58,553 bases of DNA, from NCBI GenBank assembly GCA_031287855.1, contig JAITSL010000031.1:1-58553 (forward strand), in the 5' to 3' direction. The translations under genes and the position numbers were made by a program. This document shows positions 36,490 through 45,604 of the stretch, in pieces. How positions within the stretch are numbered: position 1 is the first letter of the stretch; every line of letters starts with the position of its first letter. Below the pieces are notes generated by a model that ran no database searches, was not told where the DNA came from, and saw nothing but the letters and a program-made list of their open reading frames with translations. This stretch comes from Candidatus Endomicrobiellum roisinitermitis. GTDB lineage: Bacteria; Elusimicrobiota; Endomicrobiia; Endomicrobiales; Endomicrobiaceae.

Positions 36490-38058
36490 ATGATAAAATC
36501 AGATTATTTAATAATAGGCAGTGGAATAGCAGGTTTAAGCTTAGCTTTAAAAGCTGCACAAAATTCAACAGTTGCATTGATTACAAAAAAGAAATTATTT
36601 GACTCTTCTACAGGGAAAGCTCAAGGTGGTATTGCCTGCGTTATGGATAAGCATGACAGTTTCAAAGAGCATATACAAGACACTTTAATTTCTGGAGCTG
36701 GTCTGTGTAATAAAAACATGGTAAAAAAAATGGCCAACGAAGCTCCAGCTAGATTAAATGAGCTGATAAACCTTGGCGTTAAGTTTACAAAGAAAGAAAA
36801 TAATCAAGATGAATTTGATTTAGGTTTAGAAGGTGGGCATAGTAAACGTAGAATTTTACATACTGCAGATCTTACAGGTAAAGAAATAGAAAGCGTTTTA
36901 ATAAAAAACGTTTTAAAAAATAAAAATATAACTGTCTTTGAAAATCATCCTGCTATAGATTTGATCATTAATAAAGACAATATTTGTGTTGGTGCTTACG
37001 TTTTTGTAAACAAAAAGCATTATATTGAAACTTTCCAAGCAAAAATAGTAGCTCTAGCTTGCGGAGGGGCAAGTAAAACTTATCTTTACACATCAAATCC
37101 AGATGTTGCTACAGGAGATGGCATTGCTATGGCCTACAGAGCTGGAGCTGATATAGCAAACATGGAGTTTGTACAATTTCATCCTACATGTTTATACAAT
37201 AAAGATGCCAAATCTTTCTTAATATCAGAAGCAGTACGTGGAGAAGGTGCTATACTACGTTCAAAAGACGGAAATCCGTTTATGAAGAAATATAGCACCA
37301 AAAAGGAATTAGCTCCTAGGGATATAGTCGCAAGAGCAATTGATAAAGAACTTAAAACTAGAAGAGACAATTGCGTTTATTTAGATATTACTTCAAAAAG
37401 CAGAAGTTTTCTTATGAAACGTTTTCCTAATATTTATGCCAAGTGTTTGGAATACGGTATAGACATGGCAAAAGATATGATACCTGTAATTCCCGCAGCA
37501 CACTTTTTTTGTGGAGGAGTAAAAATAGACGTAAATGGAGGAACTAACATAAAAAATTTATACGCCCTGGGTGAAACTGCATGCTCCGGCATACACGGAG
37601 CAAACAGATTAGCTTCAAATTCTCTACTTGAGGGGATTGTATATGCAGACAGAGTTTATAATGATTCAGTACGCTATTTAAATGAAAAACATTACGATCT
37701 AAAAGACTCTTCTTATAAATACAAAAGTTCAAAAGAAAATGCTCTTATATACATGCAAGAATGGGAAGAAATAAGACGTACTTCTTGGAATTATTTAAGT
37801 ATAGTACGTTCAAACGAAAAATTGATTAAAGCTAAAAAAAGAATAGATTTATTAAAAAGCGAAATTAATACATTTTTTGAATGTTCTCCAATAACAGTAG
37901 AAAATATAGAATTGAAAAATATAGTTTGTATTGCAGATCTAATTGCAAATTCTGCCATGCAAAGAAAAGAAAGCAGAGGGTTACACTATAATATAGACTA
38001 TCCTAAAATGTTACCTACTGCACAAGACACGATAATTAACATAAAGGATACATTTTAA
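36490..38058 (+). CDS. nadB: L-aspartate oxidase
   Basis: NadB oxidises aspartate to iminoaspartate, the substrate of NadA. The FAD-binding start IIGSGIAGLSLALKAA is followed by STGKAQGGIACVM, DLGLEGGHSKRRILHTAD, EFVQFHPTCLY, EAVRGEGAILR and HFFCGGVKIDVNGGTN, and ends with GANRLASNSLLEGIVYADR. Length 522. In an anaerobe, fumarate rather than oxygen is the expected electron acceptor. nadA lies 13 kb downstream at 51029, so the two partners are in separate operons. The stop overlaps the uvrA ATG by one base. Confidence 0.95.
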   Translation: MIKSDYLIIGSGIAGLSLALKAAQNSTVALITKKKLFDSSTGKAQGGIACVMDKHDSFKEHIQDTLISGAGLCNKNMVKKMANEAPARLNELINLGVKFTKKENNQDEFDLGLEGGHSKRRILHTADLTGKEIESVLIKNVLKNKNITVFENHPAIDLIINKDNICVGAYVFVNKKHYIETFQAKIVALACGGASKTYLYTSNPDVATGDGIAMAYRAGADIANMEFVQFHPTCLYNKDAKSFLISEAVRGEGAILRSKDGNPFMKKYSTKKELAPRDIVARAIDKELKTRRDNCVYLDITSKSRSFLMKRFPNIYAKCLEYGIDMAKDMIPVIPAAHFFCGGVKIDVNGGTNIKNLYALGETACSGIHGANRLASNSLLEGIVYADRVYNDSVRYLNEKHYDLKDSSYKYKSSKENALIYMQEWEEIRRTSWNYLSIVRSNEKLIKAKKRIDLLKSEINTFFECSPITVENIELKNIVCIADLIANSAMQRKESRGLHYNIDYPKMLPTAQDTIINIKDTF

Positions 38059-40868
38059 TGGATATAATAAAAATTCGTGGTGCAAGACAACACAATTTGA
38101 AAAATATAGATATAGATATACCTAAAAACAAACTAGTCGTTATTACTGGCCTGTCCGGTTCTGGTAAATCTTCTCTTGCTTTTGACACAATTTATGCCCA
38201 AGGGCAAAGGAAGTATGTTGAATCTCTTTCAGCTTATGCTAGACAATTTTTAGAGCTTATGGATAAGCCTGAGGTAGATATTATTGAAGGACTTTCTCCT
38301 GCAATTTCAATAGAACAAAGAAACCCATCTCACAACCCACGATCTACAGTTGGGACAGTAACTGAAATTTACGATTATTTAAGGTTACTATTTGCAAAAA
38401 TAGGTGTCATACATTGCCCAAAATGTGGAAAACTAGTTAAATCTCAATCCGCACAACAAATAATTGATGAAGTTATGAAACTTCCTAATGAAACTATGAT
38501 TAATATAGTTGCCCCTTTAATTAAAGGAAGAACTGGTACTTATGAAGAGTTATTTTCTAGACTATTAAAAAATGGATATTCTAGAGTTAGAGTCAATGGA
38601 AATATCTATATGCTAGATGAAAAAATAAGTTTGGATAGATATAAAAAGCATACCATAGATATAATTATAGATAGGATAAAACTTAAAGAAGATTTAAGAC
38701 AAAGAGTAGCAAGTTCTATTGAAATTGCTTTAAAAGAATCTAAAGGTATAGTAGCAGTTGCTATAATAAAAGACGGCCATACTTCTTCGGAAACAATCTA
38801 TAGCGAACAATACGCATGTATTGATTGTGGCACAAGCTTTTCTGAGTTAGAACCTAGACTCTTCTCTTTTAATTCACCTTTTGGCGCATGCCCTGAATGT
38901 AGTGGACTTGGTGAAAAAATAGAAATAGATGAAAATTTAATAATTCCTGACGGAAAACGTTCCATAAAACAAGGAGCAATAGTAGCATGGTCAGATCCAA
39001 TAACAACTAGAACAAACAGATGGAAAAATAGTTGGAGTGGATATTACGGCCAATTGCTTAAAGAAGCTGCAAAAAAGAATAAGATTCCACTAGATGTACC
39101 ATGGAAACAGTTAACAAAAAAACAACAAACTATTCTATTGTACGGTACCCAAGATTTTGAAGGTGTTATAACAAACATGCAAAGGCGTTATAATGAAACA
39201 GAATCTGACTTTGTAAAAAATGAAATTTATAATAAGTATATGACAAAAAAGGTTTGCCCTTTATGTAAAGGCAAAAGATTAAAAAGTGAAGCTTTATCAG
39301 TTTTAATTGAGGGACAATCTATTGATGACATTACAAAAATGTCTATAGAACAATCTTATGATTTCTTTAAAAATATAAAATTTAACGAAAAAGATAATTT
39401 AATAAGCAAAACTATCTTGAAAGAAATTTGTGCTAGATTACTATTTTTAAATAATGTTGGACTTGGATATTTAAGCTTAAAACGAGAAAGTTCTACCCTT
39501 TCTGGCGGAGAAGCTCAAAGAATACATTTAACTAAACAAATTGGGTCTGGTCTTACAGGTATACTTTACGTTCTTGATGAGCCTTCTATTGGCCTACATC
39601 AAAGAGACAATAATAAATTGTTAACTACTTTATTAAAACTTAGAGATTTAGGTAACACTTTGATTGTTGTTGAGCACGATGAAGATACTATAAGAGCTGC
39701 AGATTATATATTAGATTTAGGGCCAGGTGCTGGTATCCATGGTGGCCATATAGTAGCTAAAGGGACTGCTAAAGAAATAATGAAATCCAAAATTTCTTTA
39801 ACTGGTAAATATTTAAAGGGGACTTTAGAAATACCTGTACCTAAAAAAAGAAAAAAACATCAAGATAAATGGCTTACTATAACTGGAGCTCAACAATTTA
39901 ATCTAAAAAATATAGATGTTAATATTCCTTTAAGTTTATTCGTTTGCATTACGGGGGTGTCTGGCAGTGGCAAGTCTACTTTAATACATGAAATACTATA
40001 TAAAAACTTAGCAAAAAAACTATATGGTGCTAAAGAAAAGCCCGGCAAGTTCAAAACTATGGAAGGGATTTCAAATATAGACAAAGTGATCATAGTTGAC
40101 CAATCTCCTATAGGCAGGACTCCTCGCTCAAACCCAGTAACTTATACAGGAGCATTTTCAGCCATAAGAGATTTGTTTGCCCAAACACTTCAAGCTAAAG
40201 CAAGAGGATATTTACCTGGAAGATTCTCTTTTAACGTCAAAGGAGGTCGATGTGAAAACTGCCAAGGTGACGGAACTTTAAAAATTGAAATGCAATTTTT
40301 GCCAGACGTATATGTTAAATGCGATGTCTGTAATGGGAAAAGGTTCAATGAAGAAACACTACAAATAAATTATAAAGGCAAAAATATAGATGAAGTTTTA
40401 AATATGACTGTTGAAGAAAGTGCAGTGTTTTTTGAAAATATCCCTAATTTAAAAAGAATTTTATCTACACTTAAAGATGTTGGGCTTGGATATATAAAAT
40501 TGGGGCAAGCTGCTACAACTCTTTCAGGAGGTGAAGCGCAAAGGATAAAGCTTGCTAGTGAACTTGCAAAAAGAGCTACTGGAAGAACTTTGTATATTCT
40601 TGACGAACCTACAACTGGACTACACTTTGCAGATGTAAGTAAACTTATAGAAGTCTTGCAAAAACTTACCTATACAGGAAATACTGTACTAGTTATAGAA
40701 CATAACTTAGATGTTATAAAAACTGCAGATTGGGTTATAGATTTAGGGCCAGAAGGTGGCAAGCGAGGTGGCACTATCGTAGCAGAAGGTACACCTGAAG
40801 ATATTATTAAAAATACAAAGTCTTTTACTGGTCAGTATTTAGGTGAACATATTATACGTAACAAATAA
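38058..40868 (+). CDS. uvrA: Excinuclease ABC subunit A
   Basis: UvrA recognises DNA damage and loads UvrB in nucleotide excision repair. Two ABC ATPase modules are present, with Walker A GLSGSGKSSLAFD near residue 32 and GVSGSGKSTLIHE near 636, ABC signatures LSGGEAQRIHL and LSGGEAQRIKLA, and Walker B VLDEPSIGLHQRD and ILDEPTTGLHFAD. Zinc modules show CIDCGTSFSE with CPECSGLG, and CENCQGDG with CDVCNGKRF. The protein is full length (936). The position after nadB suggests co-expression without functional relation. Confidence 0.97.
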   Translation: MDIIKIRGARQHNLKNIDIDIPKNKLVVITGLSGSGKSSLAFDTIYAQGQRKYVESLSAYARQFLELMDKPEVDIIEGLSPAISIEQRNPSHNPRSTVGTVTEIYDYLRLLFAKIGVIHCPKCGKLVKSQSAQQIIDEVMKLPNETMINIVAPLIKGRTGTYEELFSRLLKNGYSRVRVNGNIYMLDEKISLDRYKKHTIDIIIDRIKLKEDLRQRVASSIEIALKESKGIVAVAIIKDGHTSSETIYSEQYACIDCGTSFSELEPRLFSFNSPFGACPECSGLGEKIEIDENLIIPDGKRSIKQGAIVAWSDPITTRTNRWKNSWSGYYGQLLKEAAKKNKIPLDVPWKQLTKKQQTILLYGTQDFEGVITNMQRRYNETESDFVKNEIYNKYMTKKVCPLCKGKRLKSEALSVLIEGQSIDDITKMSIEQSYDFFKNIKFNEKDNLISKTILKEICARLLFLNNVGLGYLSLKRESSTLSGGEAQRIHLTKQIGSGLTGILYVLDEPSIGLHQRDNNKLLTTLLKLRDLGNTLIVVEHDEDTIRAADYILDLGPGAGIHGGHIVAKGTAKEIMKSKISLTGKYLKGTLEIPVPKKRKKHQDKWLTITGAQQFNLKNIDVNIPLSLFVCITGVSGSGKSTLIHEILYKNLAKKLYGAKEKPGKFKTMEGISNIDKVIIVDQSPIGRTPRSNPVTYTGAFSAIRDLFAQTLQAKARGYLPGRFSFNVKGGRCENCQGDGTLKIEMQFLPDVYVKCDVCNGKRFNEETLQINYKGKNIDEVLNMTVEESAVFFENIPNLKRILSTLKDVGLGYIKLGQAATTLSGGEAQRIKLASELAKRATGRTLYILDEPTTGLHFADVSKLIEVLQKLTYTGNTVLVIEHNLDVIKTADWVIDLGPEGGKRGGTIVAEGTPEDIIKNTKSFTGQYLGEHIIRNK

Positions 40869-40879
40869 AAGGAGTTGTT

Positions 40880-41053
40880 ATGTTTTTTAATTTAATTATT
40901 TATTCTATTATTTTTGGAACTTTTTATACACTGTTATTTTTAATTTTTCATAAATTAAAAGTAGTTAAAATAAAATTTGTTGCGTTATTTATGTTTACAT
41001 CTATAACATATTTCGTTTTAGCTCTTGTCTTCAAAAAGTATATAAATTTATAA
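40880..41053 (+). CDS. Small membrane protein of 57 residues
   Basis: Eleven bases after uvrA, a strong binding site (AAAGGAG, spacing six) leads to ATG 40880 and a 57-codon frame ending at 41053, two bases before the next gene. It reads MFFNLIIYSIIFGTFYTLLF, then LIFHKLKVVK and a second hydrophobic part, FVALFMFTSITYFVLALVF, ending KKYINL. Two membrane helices joined by a short basic loop are predicted by eye. The tight spacing on both sides and the ribosome binding site support a real gene. I recognise no family; similar short proteins are often missed in annotation. Confidence 0.7.
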   Translation: MFFNLIIYSIIFGTFYTLLFLIFHKLKVVKIKFVALFMFTSITYFVLALVFKKYINL

Positions 41054-41054
41054 C

Positions 41055-41768
41055 ATGAATTTGAATTTTACAAAACAAATTTTGCAAGATTTAAGTAAGT
41101 TAAAAAGTAAAGATTTTGCCAATTGGAGTAAAAAATTTCTCAATGTAAAAAAAGGCAAGTACGCACAAAACGATATTTTGTGGGGAATTAGAGTACCTCA
41201 AATACGTAATATTGCAAAAAAATACTTTAAGCTAATCAATTTGAAAGAAACAGAAAAGTTGTTGCAGCATAAAGTACATGAAGCAAGACTTACATCTTTA
41301 CTAATTTTAACTGAAAAATATAAATTAGCAAATCAAAGTAACCAATTAGAAGTAGTTAAAATGTATTTAAAAAATTCAAAACACATTAACAATTGGGATT
41401 TGGTAGATCTAACTTGCTATAAAATAACAGGACATTATTGGTACAACCACTTTTTATTAAACTTTTGGGGATTTGCAAAATCTAAAAACCTTTGGAAAGA
41501 AAGAATTGCTATAGTTTCAACTTTTTATTTTATAAAACGTAACAGATTTGACGAAACTTTAAAACTTTCTGAAATGTTTTTAACGCATAAGCACCCGTTA
41601 ATACATAAAGCTGTTGGTTGGATGCTTAGAGAAGTTGGCAAACAAAAAAAACAGATCCTTATATCTTTTCTAAATAAGTACTCTCATCTTATGCCAAGAA
41701 TAATGTTAAGGTACTCTATTGAAAAACTTTCCATTGAAGAAAAAAAATATTATTTACAGAGGCACTAA
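41055..41768 (+). CDS. AlkD-like DNA alkylation repair protein
   Basis: The 237-residue protein matches the DNA alkylation repair enzyme family (PF08713), built of HEAT-like helical repeats. Visible marks are KKGKYAQNDILWGIRVPQIR near the N-terminus, then HINNWDLVDLTCYKITGHYW, RIAIVSTFYFIKRN and HKAVGWMLREVGKQ. AlkD homologues remove N3- and N7-alkylated bases. Placement just after uvrA gives a small DNA-repair group. There is one base between this gene and the preceding small ORF, and none before the next gene. Substrate range is unknown. Confidence 0.87.
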   Translation: MNLNFTKQILQDLSKLKSKDFANWSKKFLNVKKGKYAQNDILWGIRVPQIRNIAKKYFKLINLKETEKLLQHKVHEARLTSLLILTEKYKLANQSNQLEVVKMYLKNSKHINNWDLVDLTCYKITGHYWYNHFLLNFWGFAKSKNLWKERIAIVSTFYFIKRNRFDETLKLSEMFLTHKHPLIHKAVGWMLREVGKQKKQILISFLNKYSHLMPRIMLRYSIEKLSIEEKKYYLQRH

Positions 41769-42947
41769 ATGATAACAAAAGATTTAATCTTAAAAATCTT
41801 TTCTGCAGCAAACATTGTAAGGTGGAATGACCACATTCGTCCTCTTGATTTTTTTGAAATTGATAAACAAGCACATAAAATTATAATTGCTTACATCCTT
41901 GCAAAATTTGAAGAAGAAAACAAAAAAAATATTGACTGGATAAAACTTATTGAAGGTGGAATTTTTGAGTTTTTCCAAAGAATAATGCTTACAGACTTAA
42001 AACCTGAGATTTTTAGAGAAATCATGTCTAAAAAAGAATTAGAATTAAACAAATGGGTGCTAACAAATTTAAAAGATAACTTATACGCTATTGGAAATGA
42101 TTTTGCTAAAAGATGTGAAAATTATCTATTAGATAAAGAGTACGCAAAATTTGAAAGAAGAATTCTAAGCGCTTCTCATTGTCTCTCAACAAGATGGGAG
42201 TTCAACATAATTTACCCTTGGAACTCTATGCTTTATGGCATAGAAAAAACCCAACAAGAAATAGAAGACAGTGTAGTTTCTTTTGAAGATTTGATAGGAA
42301 TAAGAAAGTTACTAATAAATAGAAAATATTATGGTTTTTTAGACTTATGCGGTCAGCTAAGGTTTCAACAAAGATGGTCACAAGCATTCAGGATACCCAA
42401 AACAACAGTTTTAGGACATATGCTAACAGTTGCAATTTTTGCATATTTACTTTCAATGGAAATGAATGTTTCTAATACTAGAAAATATAACAATTTCTAT
42501 TCTTCACTCTTTCATGACCTTCCAGAAATACTTACAAAAGATATAATCTCTCCTGTAAAATCTTCCATACCAGGATTAGATGACATAATAAAACAATACG
42601 AAAATAAGCAAGTAGACGAAAAAATATTGCCATTACTACCTGACAGTTGGCATAAAGAAATACAGTACTTTATAAAAGACGAATTTTCAGACAAAATTAT
42701 TGAGAATGGCACATCTAAAAAAATAGAAAATATTGATAATTTTAATGATGATAAATATAATGCTATAGACGGTTCATTAGTAGAGATATGCGATAAATTT
42801 TGTGCCTATGCAGAGGCATCGATTTCAATAAAGTATGGTATAAACTCGCCACTTTTAACAAAGGCCCAGAAAAACCTTTACGATAAATATACTCAATTAG
42901 CAAACACTAAATTTAACTTAAAACAAATGTTTGATTATTTTCAATAA
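41769..42947 (+). CDS. HD-domain hydrolase (YfbR-like region in a larger protein)
   Basis: The 392-residue protein contains an HD-type domain of the 5'-nucleotidase YfbR kind: IPKTTVLGHMLTVAIFAYLL near residue 215, then FYSSLFHDLPEILTKDIISP with the paired His-Asp, and later LVEICDKFCAYAEASISIKY. The first half (about 1-180) is helical, with WNDHIRPLDFFEIDKQAHK, and may be another degenerate HD module. Metal-dependent phosphohydrolase activity on nucleotides is inferred. It is the last gene of the folK operon. Confidence 0.85.
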   Translation: MITKDLILKIFSAANIVRWNDHIRPLDFFEIDKQAHKIIIAYILAKFEEENKKNIDWIKLIEGGIFEFFQRIMLTDLKPEIFREIMSKKELELNKWVLTNLKDNLYAIGNDFAKRCENYLLDKEYAKFERRILSASHCLSTRWEFNIIYPWNSMLYGIEKTQQEIEDSVVSFEDLIGIRKLLINRKYYGFLDLCGQLRFQQRWSQAFRIPKTTVLGHMLTVAIFAYLLSMEMNVSNTRKYNNFYSSLFHDLPEILTKDIISPVKSSIPGLDDIIKQYENKQVDEKILPLLPDSWHKEIQYFIKDEFSDKIIENGTSKKIENIDNFNDDKYNAIDGSLVEICDKFCAYAEASISIKYGINSPLLTKAQKNLYDKYTQLANTKFNLKQMFDYFQ

Positions 42948-43048
42948 TACCTGACTTGGATAGTTTTAAGGAAAAAGTAAGCTTTTATTGGTAAATATAT
43001 GAAGTCAGATAGAAAAATTAGCAGGCAAAGTAAAATGTTATAAGTGGA

Positions 43049-43400
43049 TTACTCTAGTTTAAAACCTTATCTACTTACTAGAGCAATCGCAACAAACATT
43101 CAATCAAATTAGCAAACTTGCAAAATAGTAAGACAAGAAAGACTTAAATGTATTTTGCTTCAAACACTGAAATTGGATCTGTCTAAAAACCTTAGTGCAT
43201 ATTCTTATCTATGCCTTTTTCTACACTGCTGCGTTAAAATACTTGTGCTTATGACACGATAAACCCTGCGTTTTTTGCCTTGCATTGTCAAAAAATTCAC
43301 AGTAATTATAGGCATTAGGGTTGTTAGAGAAGCCCCTTTTGCAATATTAAATGTTTATAGCTCATAGAACGCTCTTATAGTAAGTATCAAACTAGAGTAA
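43049..43400. mobile_element. MITE-like inverted-repeat element A (about 350 bp)
   Basis: The left end TTACTCTAGTTTAAAACCTT (43049) and the inverted right end at 43381-43400 share TTACTCTAGTTT exactly, then diverge. About 95 bases inside the left end (43077-43172) are nearly identical to 44043-44138 in element B, including AGAGCAATCGCAACAAACAT. Relative to B this copy carries an extra block of roughly 150 bases (43175-43330). No transposase frame is present. The wider gap 42948-43478 holds no gene besides this element. Confidence 0.7.
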
Positions 43401-43478
43401 CTATATAAATATATAGCTGTTAATTAAGAAAACTTAATGGTCAAGTTAATTGTTTGTTTATTTTTATGGAAGGGAAAA

Positions 43479-43562
43479 TGCTGAGGATGGGATTTGAACC
43501 CATACCACCCTTTCGGGGACAGGCTTCTGAGACCTGCGTGTCTGCCGTTCCACCACCTCAGC
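43479..43562 (-). tRNA. tRNA-Leu (anticodon CAG)
   Basis: On the minus strand the sequence starts GCTGAGGTGGTGGAACGGCA and pairs with CCTCAGC at the 3' end, leaving A as discriminator. The anticodon arm CAGGT-CTCAGAA-GCCTG puts CAG in the loop. The long variable arm (TCCCCGAAAGGG) is the class II mark of tRNA-Leu. The T arm GGTTCAAATCC is standard. CCA is not encoded; TTTT follows directly. It lies 52 bases downstream of ftsB on the same strand, so both may share a transcript. Confidence 0.95.
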
Positions 43563-43614
43563 ATTTATAACTTAGGTTTATTTGATTATAACGTTTAAAC
43601 ATAAATTGGGTATT

Positions 43615-43890
43615 TCATGAATCATTCTTAGCAGTAAACCTATACTCTATCTCACCTGAAGACAATACATTTAACTCACTACGAACCATTCTCTCTATAT
43701 AAGAAGGCTCATTTTCAAGATAGTATATTCTTTTCTTTAGAATCTCTTTCTGACGTTTAGCACTAACAATATCCATTTTTAATTTTCTTAGCTCAAAAAA
43801 ACGCCGACACAAAGTTCTATTACCCTCATTAAATACTAAAACACAAAATAATATTATAAGTAATATATATCTGATCTTAAATCGTTTCAT
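43615..43890 (-). CDS. ftsB: FtsB/DivIC-family septum formation protein
   Basis: A 91-residue bitopic membrane protein: short basic N-terminus MKRFKIR, one membrane segment (YILLIILFCVLVF), then a coiled coil (ELRKLKMDIVSAKRQKEILK) and the conserved end YLENEPSYIERMVRSELNVL. FtsB/DivIC bridges FtsL and FtsQ/DivIB in the divisome. In many bacteria it stands next to eno; here the element at 44015-44222 and a hairpin lie between. The family assignment is firm; the choice of name FtsB versus DivIC is conventional. Confidence 0.85.
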   Translation of the reverse strand: MKRFKIRYILLIILFCVLVFNEGNRTLCRRFFELRKLKMDIVSAKRQKEILKKRIYYLENEPSYIERMVRSELNVLSSGEIEYRFTAKNDS

Positions 43891-44014
43891 TTTTATATTT
43901 TACATAACCAATTTTTAAACAACAAGCTTATATTACTTGTAAAGCTCACATTCACACTTAAAATTACCATTAATTATAGTTCCATTCAACACTTAAATCA
44001 GCTGTATATTTATA

Positions 44015-44222
44015 TAGTTGATCTAGAGTAGTATCTTATCTACGTTACTAGAGCAATCGCAACAAACATTTAATCAAATTAGCAAACTTGCAAAATGATA
44101 AGACAACAAAGACTTAAATGAATTTTGCTGCAAACAGAGCTAATTTGATATATTATTTGTTTTATTGCTCCATAAGCCGCTCTTTGAGGTAACTCCGATA
44201 AGATACTACTCTAGATCAACTA
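44015..44222. mobile_element. MITE-like element B (208 bp) with perfect 26-bp terminal inverted repeats
   Basis: Bases 44015-44040 (TAGTTGATCTAGAGTAGTAT...) are the exact reverse complement of 44197-44222. If the outer TA is the target duplication, this resembles elements mobilised by Tc1/mariner-type transposases. The interior is non-coding and shares about 95 bases with element A. The sequence outside the left end (CAGCTGTATATTTATATAG) also recurs, inverted, outside the right end of A (43400-43421). The wider gap 43891-44296 has no gene, only this element and a hairpin. Confidence 0.75.
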
Positions 44223-44249
44223 AATTTGTAACACTTGTAAAACTTACAT

Positions 44250-44290
44250 TACTGAAGGATTTCCACATATAATGTGGAAATCCTTCAGTA
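44250..44290 (-). terminator. Perfect 19-bp hairpin after eno
   Basis: Bases 44250-44268 and 44272-44290 are exact inverted copies (core ACTGAAGGATTTCCACAT) with a three-base loop, starting six bases after the eno stop. The stem is far longer than ordinary terminators and no T-run follows on either strand. It may end or protect the eno transcript, or be another miniature element. Confidence 0.55.
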
Positions 44291-44296
44291 TTACAA

Positions 44297-45604
44297 TTAC
44301 TTGGCAATAGAAGAAAAAGCATACTTACCTAAATAACTAGCTTTAGTACCTAATTCTTCTTCTATCCTTAAAAGCTGATTATATTTGCACATTCTATCTG
44401 TTCTTGAAGCAGATCCTGTTTTAATTTGCCCTGTATTTAAAGCTACCGCTAAATCAGCAATTATACTATCTTCCGTCTCGCCAGAACGATGAGAAATAAT
44501 TGCAGTATATCCTGCTTTATATGCCATTTGGACAGCTGCAATAGTTTCTGAAAGAGAACCTATCTGATTTACCTTTATAAGAATAGAGTTGCCTATGCCT
44601 TTTTCTATCCCCTCTTTAAATATTTTTGTATTAGTAACAAAAAGATCATCGCCTACAAGTTGGAGTTTTGATTTAAGTTCTTCTGTTAAAAGTTTCCAAC
44701 CGTCGCAGTCAGATTCACTAAGACCATCTTCTATAGATATAATTGGATATTTTTTTAACCACGCACTATAAAGAGAGATCATATCTTTTGAGGATCTTTC
44801 TTTACCTTCTATTTCTCCTTCCAAAACATACTTGTTATTATCATACAACTCACTTGCTGCAACATCTAAGGCAAAAAGTATATCCTGACCTACTTTATAT
44901 CCAGCCTTTTTTACAGCTTCACATATTACTTCCAAAGCTTGTGAATTTGATTTTAAGTTAGGAGCAAAACCACCCTCATCACCAACTCCAGTAGCGTACC
45001 CATTTTCATTTAAAACCTTTTTTAAACTATGAAAAATTTCACAGCCCATTCTTAAAGCTTCTCTAAAATTTGGAGCACTTACAGGAGCTATCATAAACTC
45101 TTGCAAATCAACATTGTTGTCTGCATGCTCTCCACCATTTATAATATTCATAAGAGGTACAGGTAAAACATATTTATCATCTTGAATATTATAAATTTCT
45201 CTTATATATTTATAAATTGACATTTTTTTAGAACTTGCACCAGCTTTTGCACAGGCAAGTGACACACCTAAAATTGCGTTGGCACCTAAATTACTCTTAA
45301 AGTCCGTACCATCTAATTTTATCATTATATTGTCCATTTCTTGTTGGTTTGTAATTTCAAAACCTAAAAGTTTTGGAGCAATTATATTATTAACATTTGA
45401 AACCGCTTTTAGTACACCTTTGCCATCAAATCTTTTTTTGTCGCCATCCCTAAGTTCTAGAGCTTCTCTTGAACCAGTTGAAGCTCCTGAGGGAACAGCA
45501 GCTCTTGCAAAAGAACCATCATCAAGAATAACATCAACTTCTACTGTAGGATTCCCACGAGAATCAATAATTTCTCTACCAATAATCTTTACAATTTTTG
45601 CCAT
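44297..45604 (-). CDS. eno: Enolase
   Basis: Enolase converts 2-phosphoglycerate to phosphoenolpyruvate in glycolysis. Key parts are [83 protein letters not shown], the catalytic lysine region [14 protein letters not shown], and the signature [18 protein letters not shown]. Length 435. The ATG overlaps the end of the upstream barrel-protein gene by 16 bases, and its binding site falls in a run of eight G. Confidence 0.97.
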   Translation of the reverse strand: MAKIVKIIGREIIDSRGNPTVEVDVILDDGSFARAAVPSGASTGSREALELRDGDKKRFDGKGVLKAVSNVNNIIAPKLLGFEITNQQEMDNIMIKLDGTDFKSNLGANAILGVSLACAKAGASSKKMSIYKYIREIYNIQDDKYVLPVPLMNIINGGEHADNNVDLQEFMIAPVSAPNFREALRMGCEIFHSLKKVLNENGYATGVGDEGGFAPNLKSNSQALEVICEAVKKAGYKVGQDILFALDVAASELYDNNKYVLEGEIEGKERSSKDMISLYSAWLKKYPIISIEDGLSESDCDGWKLLTEELKSKLQLVGDDLFVTNTKIFKEGIEKGIGNSILIKVNQIGSLSETIAAVQMAYKAGYTAIISHRSGETEDSIIADLAVALNTGQIKTGSASRTDRMCKYNQLLRIEEELGTKASYLGKYAFSSIAK

